Below are positions 1-8,460 of a stretch of DNA of 23,885 nt, piece after piece. The translations under genes were made by a program, and so were the position numbers. Within the stretch, counting starts at the first letter, position 1. Every line of letters starts with the position of its first letter. The stretch comes from JBKEDS01 sp047975545 (GTDB lineage: Bacteria > Bacteroidota > Bacteroidia > Flavobacteriales > Flavobacteriaceae). The notes under the pieces were generated by a model, which was not told the origin of the DNA, ran no database searches, and saw nothing but the letters and a program-made list of their open reading frames with translations. The DNA is taken from assembly GCA_047975545.1 (NCBI GenBank), contig JBKEDS010000060.1:1-23885 (forward strand). Direction: 5' to 3'.

Positions 1-2
1 GG

Positions 3-1688
3 GATTTAACCGAAGTTGAAGGCGAATTGTTTTGCGGTCATAACGAAGGAACGTTTTTGGTGAAGAACAACACGTTAAAAACAATATCGTCCTATACCGG
101 AGGCTGGGTTGTAAAAAAAGTGCCGGAATCCCAAAACACCTATGTTCAGGGGACTTATGCGGGATTGGTTAAATTTTATAAAAAAGAAAACCAATGGCAG
201 TCCAAACATCTGGGCAAAACAACAATGCCCATAAAGTATTTGGTGTTTCAAGACAAAAATACGGCCTGGGCAGCGCATGCCTACAAAGGCCTGTACAAAA
301 TAAACTTTAGTAACAATACCGATAGTGTTATTAGTATAATTAATTACGTTAATAAAGGACTGGATGCCGATTACAACATTCGCGTATATAAAATTAAAAG
401 CGATATATGTTTTAAAACCAACAGCGGTTGGAAACGCTACGAACCCCTTTTGGATAGTATTATTCCCCATAACTATTTAAACGATATTGCGGGAAGCGAC
501 TCTTACATTATATCTGGCGATGATTTGGAGTTCTTGGCTTTCAAAAGCAAAACCGATGTTATTAAGTTTAAATCATTTAAAAGCGAAGCTCAAGATTTTT
601 TATTGTCCCAAGATCTTTTTGAAAACAGATTAATTGTTGGCGATGAAAAAGTATCCAATATTTCCGGTACGTTGTACGCACTAAACCTAAACAACGGTTT
701 TATGTATATAAATACCAATGCCAATTCCGATACCGACAGCCTAAAACAGCCTAATATCGATAAAATAATAACGGACAAGGGGTTGGTAAACTTAAATAAT
801 TTAACAGATTTAGAAATTGGTTTTAACGAAAGGGCAACCATATACATGTCCTCCCCAAAATCTAACAAGCATTTTTTTGAATACGCCATTAAAAACTATA
901 ACGCCAACCAGTGGAATAAAATAGACCGAAACAAATTAGAGCTTTCAAATTTAAAGGACGGAAGTTATACCATTAATTTACGAACCAAGAACGCTTCGGG
1001 TGAAACCTCGTCCGTAAAGCAATTAAACCTAAAAATTTTACCGCCATGGTATAGGGGCGTGGTAGGGGCGTTGCTGTATGTTTTTCTTATTATGCTTTTA
1101 ATGGTAGGGGCATATTATCTGCACAAACTAAATGTTAAAAAGCAACAACGCTCGCTGCATTTGCAATTGTTAAAGCAGCAGCGGGAAGTTATTCGGGAAA
1201 AAACAATCGAAAACGAAAAACGGATTATCCAACTTAAAAACGAGTCGCTTAAAAACGAAGTTAAGCTAAAAAGCAAGCAGTTGGCCAATACGGCAATGGC
1301 GCTGGTTAAAAAAAACGAGGCCATACAGGACATAAAAAAGGAAATTGTAGAACATAAAAAAGGGTTCGAAAATACATATTCCTATAAAAAGATACTGAAA
1401 AAGCTCGACAGTTCTATTAGCCAAGACGACGAGTGGGAATTGTTCGAATACAATTTCAATCAGGTGCACGAGGAGTTTTTCAATAAGCTGAAGAATCAAT
1501 TTTCAGACTTAACACACAAAGATTTAAAATTGTGTGCCTACATCAAAATGAATTTGTCTACTAAGGAAATAGCCCCGCTTATGAATATCTCAATCCGCGG
1601 GGTAGAAACCCATCGATATCGCTTAAAACGGAAGTTAAAATTAGAAAACGATAATTCGTTAAGCGAATTTTTACGGAATGTGGTGTAA
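3..1688 (+). CDS. Triple-tyrosine sensor with LuxR-type HTH, 5' partial
   Basis: Membrane-spanning one-component regulator that probably senses a glycan breakdown product in the periplasm and controls the PUL downstream. The open frame runs without a stop to the left edge (codons from base 3 read D-L-T-E-V-E-G-E), so the true start lies outside. Visible parts in order: a periplasmic region that resembles a worn beta-propeller sensor; a Y_Y_Y-type Ig-like domain at about bases 860-1040; one transmembrane helix at 1059-1121; a charged coiled coil rich in Lys, Glu and Gln at about 1130-1340; and a C-terminal LuxR/GerE helix-turn-helix at about 1500-1680 (DLKLCAYIKMNLSTKEIAPL followed by GVETHRYRLKRKL). 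There is no histidine kinase or receiver domain. The family is common next to flavobacterial susCD operons. Its position just upstream on the same strand suggests it regulates susC. Family call is firm; ligand is unknown. Confidence 0.88.
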   Translation, partial: DLTEVEGELFCGHNEGTFLVKNNTLKTISSYTGGWVVKKVPESQNTYVQGTYAGLVKFYKKENQWQSKHLGKTTMPIKYLVFQDKNTAWAAHAYKGLYKINFSNNTDSVISIINYVNKGLDADYNIRVYKIKSDICFKTNSGWKRYEPLLDSIIPHNYLNDIAGSDSYIISGDDLEFLAFKSKTDVIKFKSFKSEAQDFLLSQDLFENRLIVGDEKVSNISGTLYALNLNNGFMYINTNANSDTDSLKQPNIDKIITDKGLVNLNNLTDLEIGFNERATIYMSSPKSNKHFFEYAIKNYNANQWNKIDRNKLELSNLKDGSYTINLRTKNASGETSSVKQLNLKILPPWYRGVVGALLYVFLIMLLMVGAYYLHKLNVKKQQRSLHLQLLKQQREVIREKTIENEKRIIQLKNESLKNEVKLKSKQLANTAMALVKKNEAIQDIKKEIVEHKKGFENTYSYKKILKKLDSSISQDDEWELFEYNFNQVHEEFFNKLKNQFSDLTHKDLKLCAYIKMNLSTKEIAPLMNISIRGVETHRYRLKRKLKLENDNSLSEFLRNVV

Positions 1689-1723
1689 GTATCTACTTTT
1701 TTTGTAGGGTTTTGATATTCTTC

Positions 1724-1799
1724 ACTACGTCAATACTACGTCAAATTATTTTGCATTAACCTATAATAGGTTGTTTGTTGGGGTGTTTTTATACGTCAA
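1724..1799 (+). promoter_or_regulatory. Candidate operator: TACGTCAA direct repeats
   Basis: ACTACGTCAA occurs at 1724-1733 and again at 1735-1744, an exact 11-bp spacing (about one helical turn). A third copy of the core, TACGTCAA, lies at 1792-1799. I see this core in no other intergenic gap of the window. The site sits between the LuxR-type regulator gene and susC, about 110-190 bp before the susC start, where an activator would bind. Function is inferred from position and repetition only. Confidence 0.45.
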
Positions 1800-1911
1800 A
1801 TAGGCTTTTTTGTGGTCTTTTTGTAATGGCGTATTTATAGTGTATTTACTTCTTAGCATAAATTTAACATTCGTTTTAAATTGCATGAACAAAATTAAAA
1901 TCTTAAACTAA

Positions 1912-4900
1912 ATGAAGACAAAAATTAATTTATTCCTACTCATTTTATTTTCAATTAGTGGTTTTTCCCAAACCAAATCGGTTTCGGGAACGGTAACTAG
2001 TACAGAAGATAATATGCCCTTGCCCGGTGTTAACGTTATAGTCGTGGGCACGACCAGGGGTGTGGGTACCGATTTCGATGGCAACTACGCCATAGAAGTA
2101 TCTCAAGGCGAAGTACTCGAGTTTAGCTCGGTGGGCTTTAAAACCGCCCATGTTACGGTATCGGCGCAAAATACCATTAACGTAGCCATGGAAGCCGATG
2201 TGGCCGCCCTGGACGAGGTGGTGGTTATTGGGTACGGCACGCAAAAAAAATCCGATTTAACTAGTGCCATTGCAACCATTGAGCCTGAAGCTATTGCAAA
2301 AGCACCAGCTTCCCAAGTCGTACAGGGCTTTCAAGGGCAGGTAGCAGGGGTGCAGGTTAGCAGCTTGGGGTCGCCCGGAGAGTCCCCCGAAATTAACATC
2401 AGGGGATTAAACTCGTTATATGGCGAATCTTCTCCTTTATTTGTTGTCGACGGTATGTTTTACGATAATATCGATTTCCTAAATGCTGCCGAAATAAAGG
2501 ATGTTTCCATATTAAAGGACGCATCGGCTTCTGCCATTTACGGGGTTCGTGCTGCCAATGGGGTGGTATTAATTACTACAAAAGGGGGGAGTTATAACCG
2601 GGATGCCCAAATAGAATATTCTACCTACTATGGAGTGCAAAGGGCGCAAAACGTTTTAAAAATGGCAAATGCCGAGCAGTTTACCACTTTTGCAATAGAA
2701 TCTGGTTCGGCTGCCGAAATATCCAGTATAAATCAGGCCATGCAGCGCTTTGGGCGTAGCAGGGTTAACCCGAATATTCCCGATGTAAACACCGATTGGT
2801 ACAAGGAAATATTGCGTGAGGCGCCTATTATGAACCACGATTTGCAAGTTACCGGAGGTTCCGAAAAAATTGCTTATGCCCTTGGTGGAAATTATTTTGA
2901 GCAAGACGGTATTTTGGATATGAAAAACAGCTACGAACGTTTTAATTTACGTGCAAAACTCGATGCTAAAGCAACCAGTTGGCTAACCGTTGGTGGTAGC
3001 GTTTTGTACAGTAAATCAGTAAAATATAACGATGAGGCTTCTGCTTGGCGGCAGGCCTATTACGCTGTCCCGATTCTACCGGTTTACGATTATAACTTTA
3101 CCGATGCTTATCCGTCCCCTTATTCCGATGCAACCGAAATTGGGTACAGGGGTAGCCAAAACCCGTTCCCGACTATGGACAATAGCGATTTAAGAGGGGA
3201 AATAAGAAGAACAACAGCTAATTTTTATGCCGATTTTAGCCTAATACCCGAAAGACTAAAATTTAAAACAAGTTTGGCGTATAATTATAGGGGCTATAAT
3301 TCAAGAGAAGTTAGGCTACCTTACTATATTACGGACGATTATCAGCGCCCTATAAACGAATCGTCAATACAAAGACAAAATAACGTAAACGAAGATTATC
3401 TTTTCGATAACGTGTTAACTTACACCAATACCTTTGGCGAGCACGATTTAACGGCCATGGGAGGCATGTCGTTTAGGGATAATGCCTACACCTATTTTAG
3501 GGGTACGGGTAACTTCGACCCAACAACATCGGCCTTTGTCCGTAATGATGAAAAAACCTGGTACTTACAAAATACCGATGCCGAAAGCAGGACCACCACC
3601 GATGGCGGATCAAGGTTTTATGGTTTTTCATATTTTGGAAGATTAGCTTATAAGTTCAAGGACCGTTACTTGGCTTATGCAACTTACAGGGCAGAAGGCA
3701 GTAACAAATACGACCAAAAATATGTGTACCTGCCCGCTTTTGGCGTAGGTTGGGTCGTGTCGGAAGAATCGTTTATGGACAATGTGGGCTTTATCGACTT
3801 TTTAAAGTTTAGGGCTGGTTGGGGCCGGTTGGCAAACGATGCCGTTCCTGCGAGTATTCCACAAAGTGCCGAAACTACAACGACCATTATTGACGACCAA
3901 CAGGAAACAGGCTACATCTTTACAACGGCCTCCGACGATTTGGATTGGGAATATACCGAGGAACTTAATATAGGTTTAACCTCAAACTTCTTCAACAACC
4001 GTTTGTCGCTCGAAATGGATTATTTTATTAAGGACACCGACAATCTGGCTATTCCGGTAATGCCCCTAATAGGTACCGAAGCAAGCTACCAAAACGTAGG
4101 TAGCGTGCGCAACCAAGGTATAGAAATTGCCGCATCGTGGAAAGGCGAGATAGCCAAAGATTTTGGTTATACCGTTTCAGGTAACTTTAGTACCATTAAA
4201 AACGAAATTACCGATTTGGAAGGTCAACCATATTTAAATAGGGGAAGTGCCAATTACAGGCAGCGCTTGGCCGTAGGTCAGCCCATAAATGTATTTTACG
4301 GTCATGTGTTGGAAGGTGTTTACCAAAGCAATGCCGAAATAGCGGCCGACGATGTGGCGCAAGGAACAATAGCAGCAGGTACAGCCATTAACCCGGGCTA
4401 TTTTAGGTATAAAGATTTAAATGAAGATGGTGTTATAGATTCCAACGACAGAACCTATATCGGTTCGCCTATTCCCGATTATTACTATGGCGGCAACATT
4501 GGTTTAAACTACAAAAATTGGGATTTATCCATGGCTTTCTACGGTCAAGGCGGCAATGTGGTTTTAAATCGAAACCGTTTGGAAGTAGTGTGGACGCAAG
4601 GCCTAAATATCGATGCCGATTTGGCCATAAACCGTTGGCATGGCGAAGGCACAACAAATGCCTACCCGTCATCCGAAGGTTACAGACAAGGATGGAACCA
4701 ACAACTGTCAAAGTTCTGGTTCAGTAAAGGCGATTTCTTCAGGGTTCAAAACATCCAATTGGGCTATACCCTAAAGCACCCAAAATTGCCCGAAATGCGA
4801 TTTACCCTAACAGCCGACCGACCATTCCTTTGGACCAAGGATTACAGCGGGTTTAACCCCGAAGTTGGTTTCGACGGTATAGATTATGAAACCTATCCAA

Positions 4901-4941
4901 CACCTTCAACCTACACGTTTGGGGTTAGTATGAAACTTTAA
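1912..4941 (+). CDS. SusC/RagA-family TonB-linked outer membrane transporter
   Basis: Outer-membrane beta-barrel that imports oligosaccharides, working with the SusD-like lipoprotein encoded 11 bp downstream. The 1009 residues start with a signal peptide ending near GFSQ (residue 20). A carboxypeptidase-regulatory-like domain follows (about 23-95), then a TonB-box region LDEVVVIGYGTQKK (100-113), a plug domain (about 115-225, including the SusC-typical VDGM and KDASASAIYG segments) and a long barrel ending in an aromatic-rich strand, TYTFGVSMKL. Length is normal for the family. The ATG at 1912 is chosen because it gives the signal peptide directly. It is the first gene of the transport operon, preceded by the candidate TACGTCAA operator. 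Substrate cannot be read from this protein; the neighbouring GH144 genes suggest beta-1,2-glucan. Confidence 0.96.
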   Translation: MKTKINLFLLILFSISGFSQTKSVSGTVTSTEDNMPLPGVNVIVVGTTRGVGTDFDGNYAIEVSQGEVLEFSSVGFKTAHVTVSAQNTINVAMEADVAALDEVVVIGYGTQKKSDLTSAIATIEPEAIAKAPASQVVQGFQGQVAGVQVSSLGSPGESPEINIRGLNSLYGESSPLFVVDGMFYDNIDFLNAAEIKDVSILKDASASAIYGVRAANGVVLITTKGGSYNRDAQIEYSTYYGVQRAQNVLKMANAEQFTTFAIESGSAAEISSINQAMQRFGRSRVNPNIPDVNTDWYKEILREAPIMNHDLQVTGGSEKIAYALGGNYFEQDGILDMKNSYERFNLRAKLDAKATSWLTVGGSVLYSKSVKYNDEASAWRQAYYAVPILPVYDYNFTDAYPSPYSDATEIGYRGSQNPFPTMDNSDLRGEIRRTTANFYADFSLIPERLKFKTSLAYNYRGYNSREVRLPYYITDDYQRPINESSIQRQNNVNEDYLFDNVLTYTNTFGEHDLTAMGGMSFRDNAYTYFRGTGNFDPTTSAFVRNDEKTWYLQNTDAESRTTTDGGSRFYGFSYFGRLAYKFKDRYLAYATYRAEGSNKYDQKYVYLPAFGVGWVVSEESFMDNVGFIDFLKFRAGWGRLANDAVPASIPQSAETTTTIIDDQQETGYIFTTASDDLDWEYTEELNIGLTSNFFNNRLSLEMDYFIKDTDNLAIPVMPLIGTEASYQNVGSVRNQGIEIAASWKGEIAKDFGYTVSGNFSTIKNEITDLEGQPYLNRGSANYRQRLAVGQPINVFYGHVLEGVYQSNAEIAADDVAQGTIAAGTAINPGYFRYKDLNEDGVIDSNDRTYIGSPIPDYYYGGNIGLNYKNWDLSMAFYGQGGNVVLNRNRLEVVWTQGLNIDADLAINRWHGEGTTNAYPSSEGYRQGWNQQLSKFWFSKGDFFRVQNIQLGYTLKHPKLPEMRFTLTADRPFLWTKDYSGFNPEVGFDGIDYETYPTPSTYTFGVSMKL

Positions 4942-4952
4942 AAAAAATAAAG

Positions 4953-6485
4953 ATGAAAAGCATATTTAATATAAAAACATTTGTTCTTGCAGCGGCTATT
5001 AGCCTTGTTGGGTGTTCCAGCCAATTGGACGAAGCGCCCGAATTAGTTGTAATACAGGACGATATAGATTATTCCAGTACCGAGGCCGCACGCGGTGCGC
5101 TAATTGGGGCTTATAGTAAGTTCCAAAGTATGGGGTGGGAGCAAATCCCTTTGTTGGCCGTACGTGGCGACGATGTTAATGCGGCCGGCGACCAAGCCGG
5201 ATTTATTGATACCGATAATTACGTTTACGATAGTGGAAACTGGATGTACAATACCTTTTGGGAAAACTGGTTTCAGGATATTGTTCAAATTACAACCCAA
5301 ATGGAACAGTTGGAAAAGTTCCGTGAGGGCGGTGTTAATTCGGCAACTATCGACCAGTACATTGCCGAATGTAAAACGTTAAGAGCCTTTATAACTATGC
5401 ACCTGTCAAGGGTTTTTGGCGATGTTTGCCGCATGGAAGTATCCGACCAAACTAAAGTAGTGGTATTGCCGCATGACGACATTATGCAATGGGTGTCCGA
5501 TCAAATAGATGAGGCAACACCCTATTTGTTGGATATGCACCCCAACCAACGCACCGATATCCGTGGGGGCATTACAAAATACACGGCATTGGCGGTAAAA
5601 GCCATGGCAAACCAAGATATTGCCAACTACCAAGCGGTGGCCGATGCAACGGGCGAAATTATAAATTCTAATTTGTTCGAGTTATATCCCGATTTTTATA
5701 ACTTGTTTAACATACCCGGTAAATTGTGCGACGAAAATCTGTTTGAAATCCAATATTCCGATCTTGGGCAATCGTCCGGGACAAATGTCCGCCACGAGTT
5801 TGGGGTATATGCACCCCAAAACTTTACGGCGGCAAAAGCAGGAGCCAGCAATGGCGGTTGGGGCTTTTTCGAACCCAGTATGAAATATATCGAGTTTATG
5901 CTGGATAGGGGCGAAGGCGTAAGGCTGGAAACAACCGTATTATTCTCCAACGATGGTATTGCGGCACTTAACGCCGATGGCTATACAAGCCTACCCGCAT
6001 TTGTAAACAATACTACCAGGTATGGCGATGTTATCAACAACTTTTCCAGAGCCAATTTTGTAAGTGGTAAGCACTTCTTGCCCACTGTACAATTAACCGA
6101 CGGAAGAACTGCCATAGGAAGTAACGATAACTACACGGTTATCCGTTATGCCGAAGTATTGCTTATGTACGCCGAAGCTTTAACACACGGCGCTACGGGA
6201 ACTGCCGGAACTGCCGATAATGCCGTTAACGAAGTGAGGCTTCGTGCGGGCATGGGAACACTGTCTGGTGTAACGACCGATGATGTAATAGATGAAAAAT
6301 TTGCAGAACTGGCAACCGAATGGGGTGTACGCTACAACGACATGGTACGCTTGGAAAGAGCAAGTGAATTAAGTTACGACGGACGTACCTTTAATATAGA
6401 AAAGGCTTATTTGCCTTATCCGCAGGAGCAATTGGATAATAACTATATTTTAAGGGAATACTACGAGAGCCAAAATAACCAATAA
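4953..6485 (+). CDS. RagB/SusD-family nutrient-binding lipoprotein
   Basis: Surface lipoprotein that caps the SusC-like transporter and hands glycan to it. The 510 residues begin with a lipoprotein signal peptide with the acylated Cys at 21 (LVGC), followed by SSQLDE, an acidic stretch compatible with a surface-export signal. The SusD fold is recognisable from the N-terminal EAARGALIGAYSKFQ segment, the middle KYTALAVKAMANQDIANYQ helix pair, and the C-terminal VIRYAEVLLMYAEAL, NEVRLRAGM and YLPYPQEQLDNN motifs. Gaps to the neighbours are 11 bp upstream and 3 bp downstream, so it is almost certainly co-transcribed with both. No defect is seen. Confidence 0.96.
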   Translation: MKSIFNIKTFVLAAAISLVGCSSQLDEAPELVVIQDDIDYSSTEAARGALIGAYSKFQSMGWEQIPLLAVRGDDVNAAGDQAGFIDTDNYVYDSGNWMYNTFWENWFQDIVQITTQMEQLEKFREGGVNSATIDQYIAECKTLRAFITMHLSRVFGDVCRMEVSDQTKVVVLPHDDIMQWVSDQIDEATPYLLDMHPNQRTDIRGGITKYTALAVKAMANQDIANYQAVADATGEIINSNLFELYPDFYNLFNIPGKLCDENLFEIQYSDLGQSSGTNVRHEFGVYAPQNFTAAKAGASNGGWGFFEPSMKYIEFMLDRGEGVRLETTVLFSNDGIAALNADGYTSLPAFVNNTTRYGDVINNFSRANFVSGKHFLPTVQLTDGRTAIGSNDNYTVIRYAEVLLMYAEALTHGATGTAGTADNAVNEVRLRAGMGTLSGVTTDDVIDEKFAELATEWGVRYNDMVRLERASELSYDGRTFNIEKAYLPYPQEQLDNNYILREYYESQNNQ

Positions 6486-6488
6486 AAC

Positions 6489-8204
6489 ATGAAAAAGATG
6501 AAAAACATATTTAAAACATCAATGTTGTTGTTTCTGTTGTTAGCGGTTTTTTCTTGCGACAGGAATAATATCGACCCCATAACGGAAGTTGCTCCGGGAG
6601 CAGACGAATCGGCTCCAATTGTAACGATTAACAGACCTATAGAGGACTTTAAAATAAAAGTTCCCGAAACATTGGCTTCCGTAACAATAGATTTTCAAGT
6701 TAGCGACGACATCGAAATTAGCACTATATCCGTAGCTCTGGATGGTACCGAAATCGCTACCTATAACGATTTTATGGATTATCGAAATTTCAGTAAAGCC
6801 GATTTAGTCTACGATAGCGTTGCCACGGGTGTACATACCTTAACCGTTACGGCAACCGATATCGAGGGCAAAACAACGTCAACCAGTGTTAATTTTGAAA
6901 AAACACCACCGTACGTACCCATATATGACGGCGAAGTTTTTTATATGCCTTTCGATGGCGACTATACCGACCTTATATCCTTACAAGCAGCTACGGTAGA
7001 GGGAACACCCGGTCTTGCCGAAGGTAAACAAGGGCAAGCCTATCTTGGTGCTACCGATTCGTACCTAACATTCCCAACGGAAGGATTGTTGGATAACAAT
7101 GCATTTACGGCGTCTTTTTGGTACAAGTTAGGGGTTTCCGATGCCAATTCAGGCATTATAACCATTGGCCCTGGGCCAGAAACCAACAACACCAATGGCG
7201 TAAAAATATTTAGGGCAAAAAGTGGCGATGACCACCAAATGCGCTTGTTGGTTGGTTCGGGCGCTAATGGAACGGTTAGAAATTATAACAACGTTATACC
7301 TTCGACTACCGATTGGGTATTTGTAACCGCTACCGTTTCCGGTACAGAATGTTCGGTATATTTTAACGGAAACCTGAGCTTAACAATGGACTTGGGCGGC
7401 GAAGTAGATTGGGGGGAAAACCCACTACTGAGCATTGGCTCTGGAGCCCCTTCGTTTTCAGGATATGGATTCCCTTCAGATCTGAATTATATAGACGAAT
7501 TAAGATTCTTCAACAAAGCACTCTCACAAACTGAAATTACAGCTATGGTTGCCCAAAACAGCCAAGTGTTATACATGCCTTTCGACGGTACTTATACCGA
7601 CGAGGTTAGCGGTGAAGATGCCACCGAAATAGGCGCCCCTGGTTTTGATACCGGTAAACAAGGACAAGCCTATTCCGGAGCGACCGATTCGTATTTAACA
7701 TTCCCATCAACCGAATTGGCGCAAGGCAGCAACTTTAGCGCAACTTTTTGGCTAAAAATCGATGGCTCCGATACAAGGGCAGGTATAATTAATATTGCTC
7801 CGGCTGAACCCGCAAATGATCCATCTCAAAAAAGCAGTGGATTTGGATTGATTCGAGAAGGCAGTGATACCGCCCAAAAATTTGTGCTGCTTGTTGGTAA
7901 TGGTACCAATTCTACATGGGTAAATCCGGGCACTCCCGCAACCATAGACCCAACCCTTAATGAATGGGTGCATTTTGGAATTACAATTTCAGAAAGTACG
8001 GCATCACTCTACATGAATGGCGAATTAGTTGGTCAAGGTGATTTTCCAGGAATAGACTGGACAGAAGTAGGGGATTTATCCATCATGTCGGGCGACCCGA
8101 ACTTTAGTGGTTGGAATCATAAAACCGAAAAGGGTTTAATGGACGAGTTGAGGATTTTTAACGAAACCCTAACCCAAGAGCAAATACAGGCTTTAATGAA
8201 TTAG
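6489..8204 (+). CDS. Surface glycan-binding lipoprotein with two LamG-like domains
   Basis: Probably a surface glycan-binding protein in the position SusE/SusF hold in the starch system. The 571 residues start with a lipoprotein signal peptide (acylated Cys at 23 in FSCDR). An Ig-like domain follows at about 42-138. Then come two LamG/concanavalin-like jelly-roll domains at about 149-355 and 359-570. The two are an internal duplication: YMPFDG-x-YTD recurs at 152 and 363, and GKQGQAY-x-GATDSYLTFP at 179 and 389, with similarity still clear in the DNA. No catalytic residues of a LamG-fold glycosidase are evident, so binding is preferred to hydrolysis. It starts 3 bp after the SusD stop. A second ATG at 6498 is an equally possible start. 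Ligand is unknown. Confidence 0.85.
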   Translation: MKKMKNIFKTSMLLFLLLAVFSCDRNNIDPITEVAPGADESAPIVTINRPIEDFKIKVPETLASVTIDFQVSDDIEISTISVALDGTEIATYNDFMDYRNFSKADLVYDSVATGVHTLTVTATDIEGKTTSTSVNFEKTPPYVPIYDGEVFYMPFDGDYTDLISLQAATVEGTPGLAEGKQGQAYLGATDSYLTFPTEGLLDNNAFTASFWYKLGVSDANSGIITIGPGPETNNTNGVKIFRAKSGDDHQMRLLVGSGANGTVRNYNNVIPSTTDWVFVTATVSGTECSVYFNGNLSLTMDLGGEVDWGENPLLSIGSGAPSFSGYGFPSDLNYIDELRFFNKALSQTEITAMVAQNSQVLYMPFDGTYTDEVSGEDATEIGAPGFDTGKQGQAYSGATDSYLTFPSTELAQGSNFSATFWLKIDGSDTRAGIINIAPAEPANDPSQKSSGFGLIREGSDTAQKFVLLVGNGTNSTWVNPGTPATIDPTLNEWVHFGITISESTASLYMNGELVGQGDFPGIDWTEVGDLSIMSGDPNFSGWNHKTEKGLMDELRIFNETLTQEQIQALMN

Positions 8205-8208
8205 TAGA

Positions 8209-8353
8209 TTATGTTAATAATTATGTTACGGCGTAAGGAGGTTGCTTCACTTTGCTTCGACTTCGCTCAGCACAGGCGTTCGCAATGATGTTATCGCGAG
8301 AAGGAGGTGCGACGACAAAGCGATTTCTATTTGAAATATCAAAGTTAACATAA
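8209..8353. repeat. Palindromic intergenic element, copy A
   Basis: A 145-bp element starting 5 bp after the stop codon of the LamG lipoprotein. Its ends are a perfect 9-bp inverted repeat (TTATGTTAA at 8209-8217, TTAACATAA at 8345-8353). The interior has the broken-palindrome pattern of short repeats seen in many Bacteroidota (AAGGAGGTGCGACGAC... on one arm, GGAGGTTGCTTC... on the other). Bases 8290-8353 align over their full length with 19588-19653 (copy B). It has no coding capacity and is probably a small non-autonomous repeat. Confidence 0.65.
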
Positions 8354-8401
8354 AAGTAGATAAAGTTTAGTTGTAGTTTTTTAGTACATAGTTTGATTTG
8401 G

Positions 8402-8432
8402 ATTAAGCCGCGCCATTGTGGTGCGGCTTAAT
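8402..8432 (+). terminator. Strong hairpin, possible terminator or attenuator
   Basis: A 13-bp stem (8402-8414 with 8420-8432, one G-U pair) closes a 5-nt loop ATTGT. The stem core is AAGCCGCGCC paired with GGTGCGGCTT, and a T-rich stretch follows. It lies 198 bp after the LamG lipoprotein stop and 28 bp before the first GH144 gene. It could end the susCD transcript, or attenuate or protect the 5' end of the enzyme transcript. Confidence 0.6.
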
Positions 8433-8460
8433 TGTTTAAATTCTTTTCTGTAAAAAAAAA

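Noticed and set aside
1859..1866. TAAATTTA before susC as a -7 promoter box
   Set aside because: Matches the TAnnTTTG consensus except at the last base, has no -33 element at the right distance, and the same string also occurs at 9982-9989, so chance is likely in AT-rich DNA.
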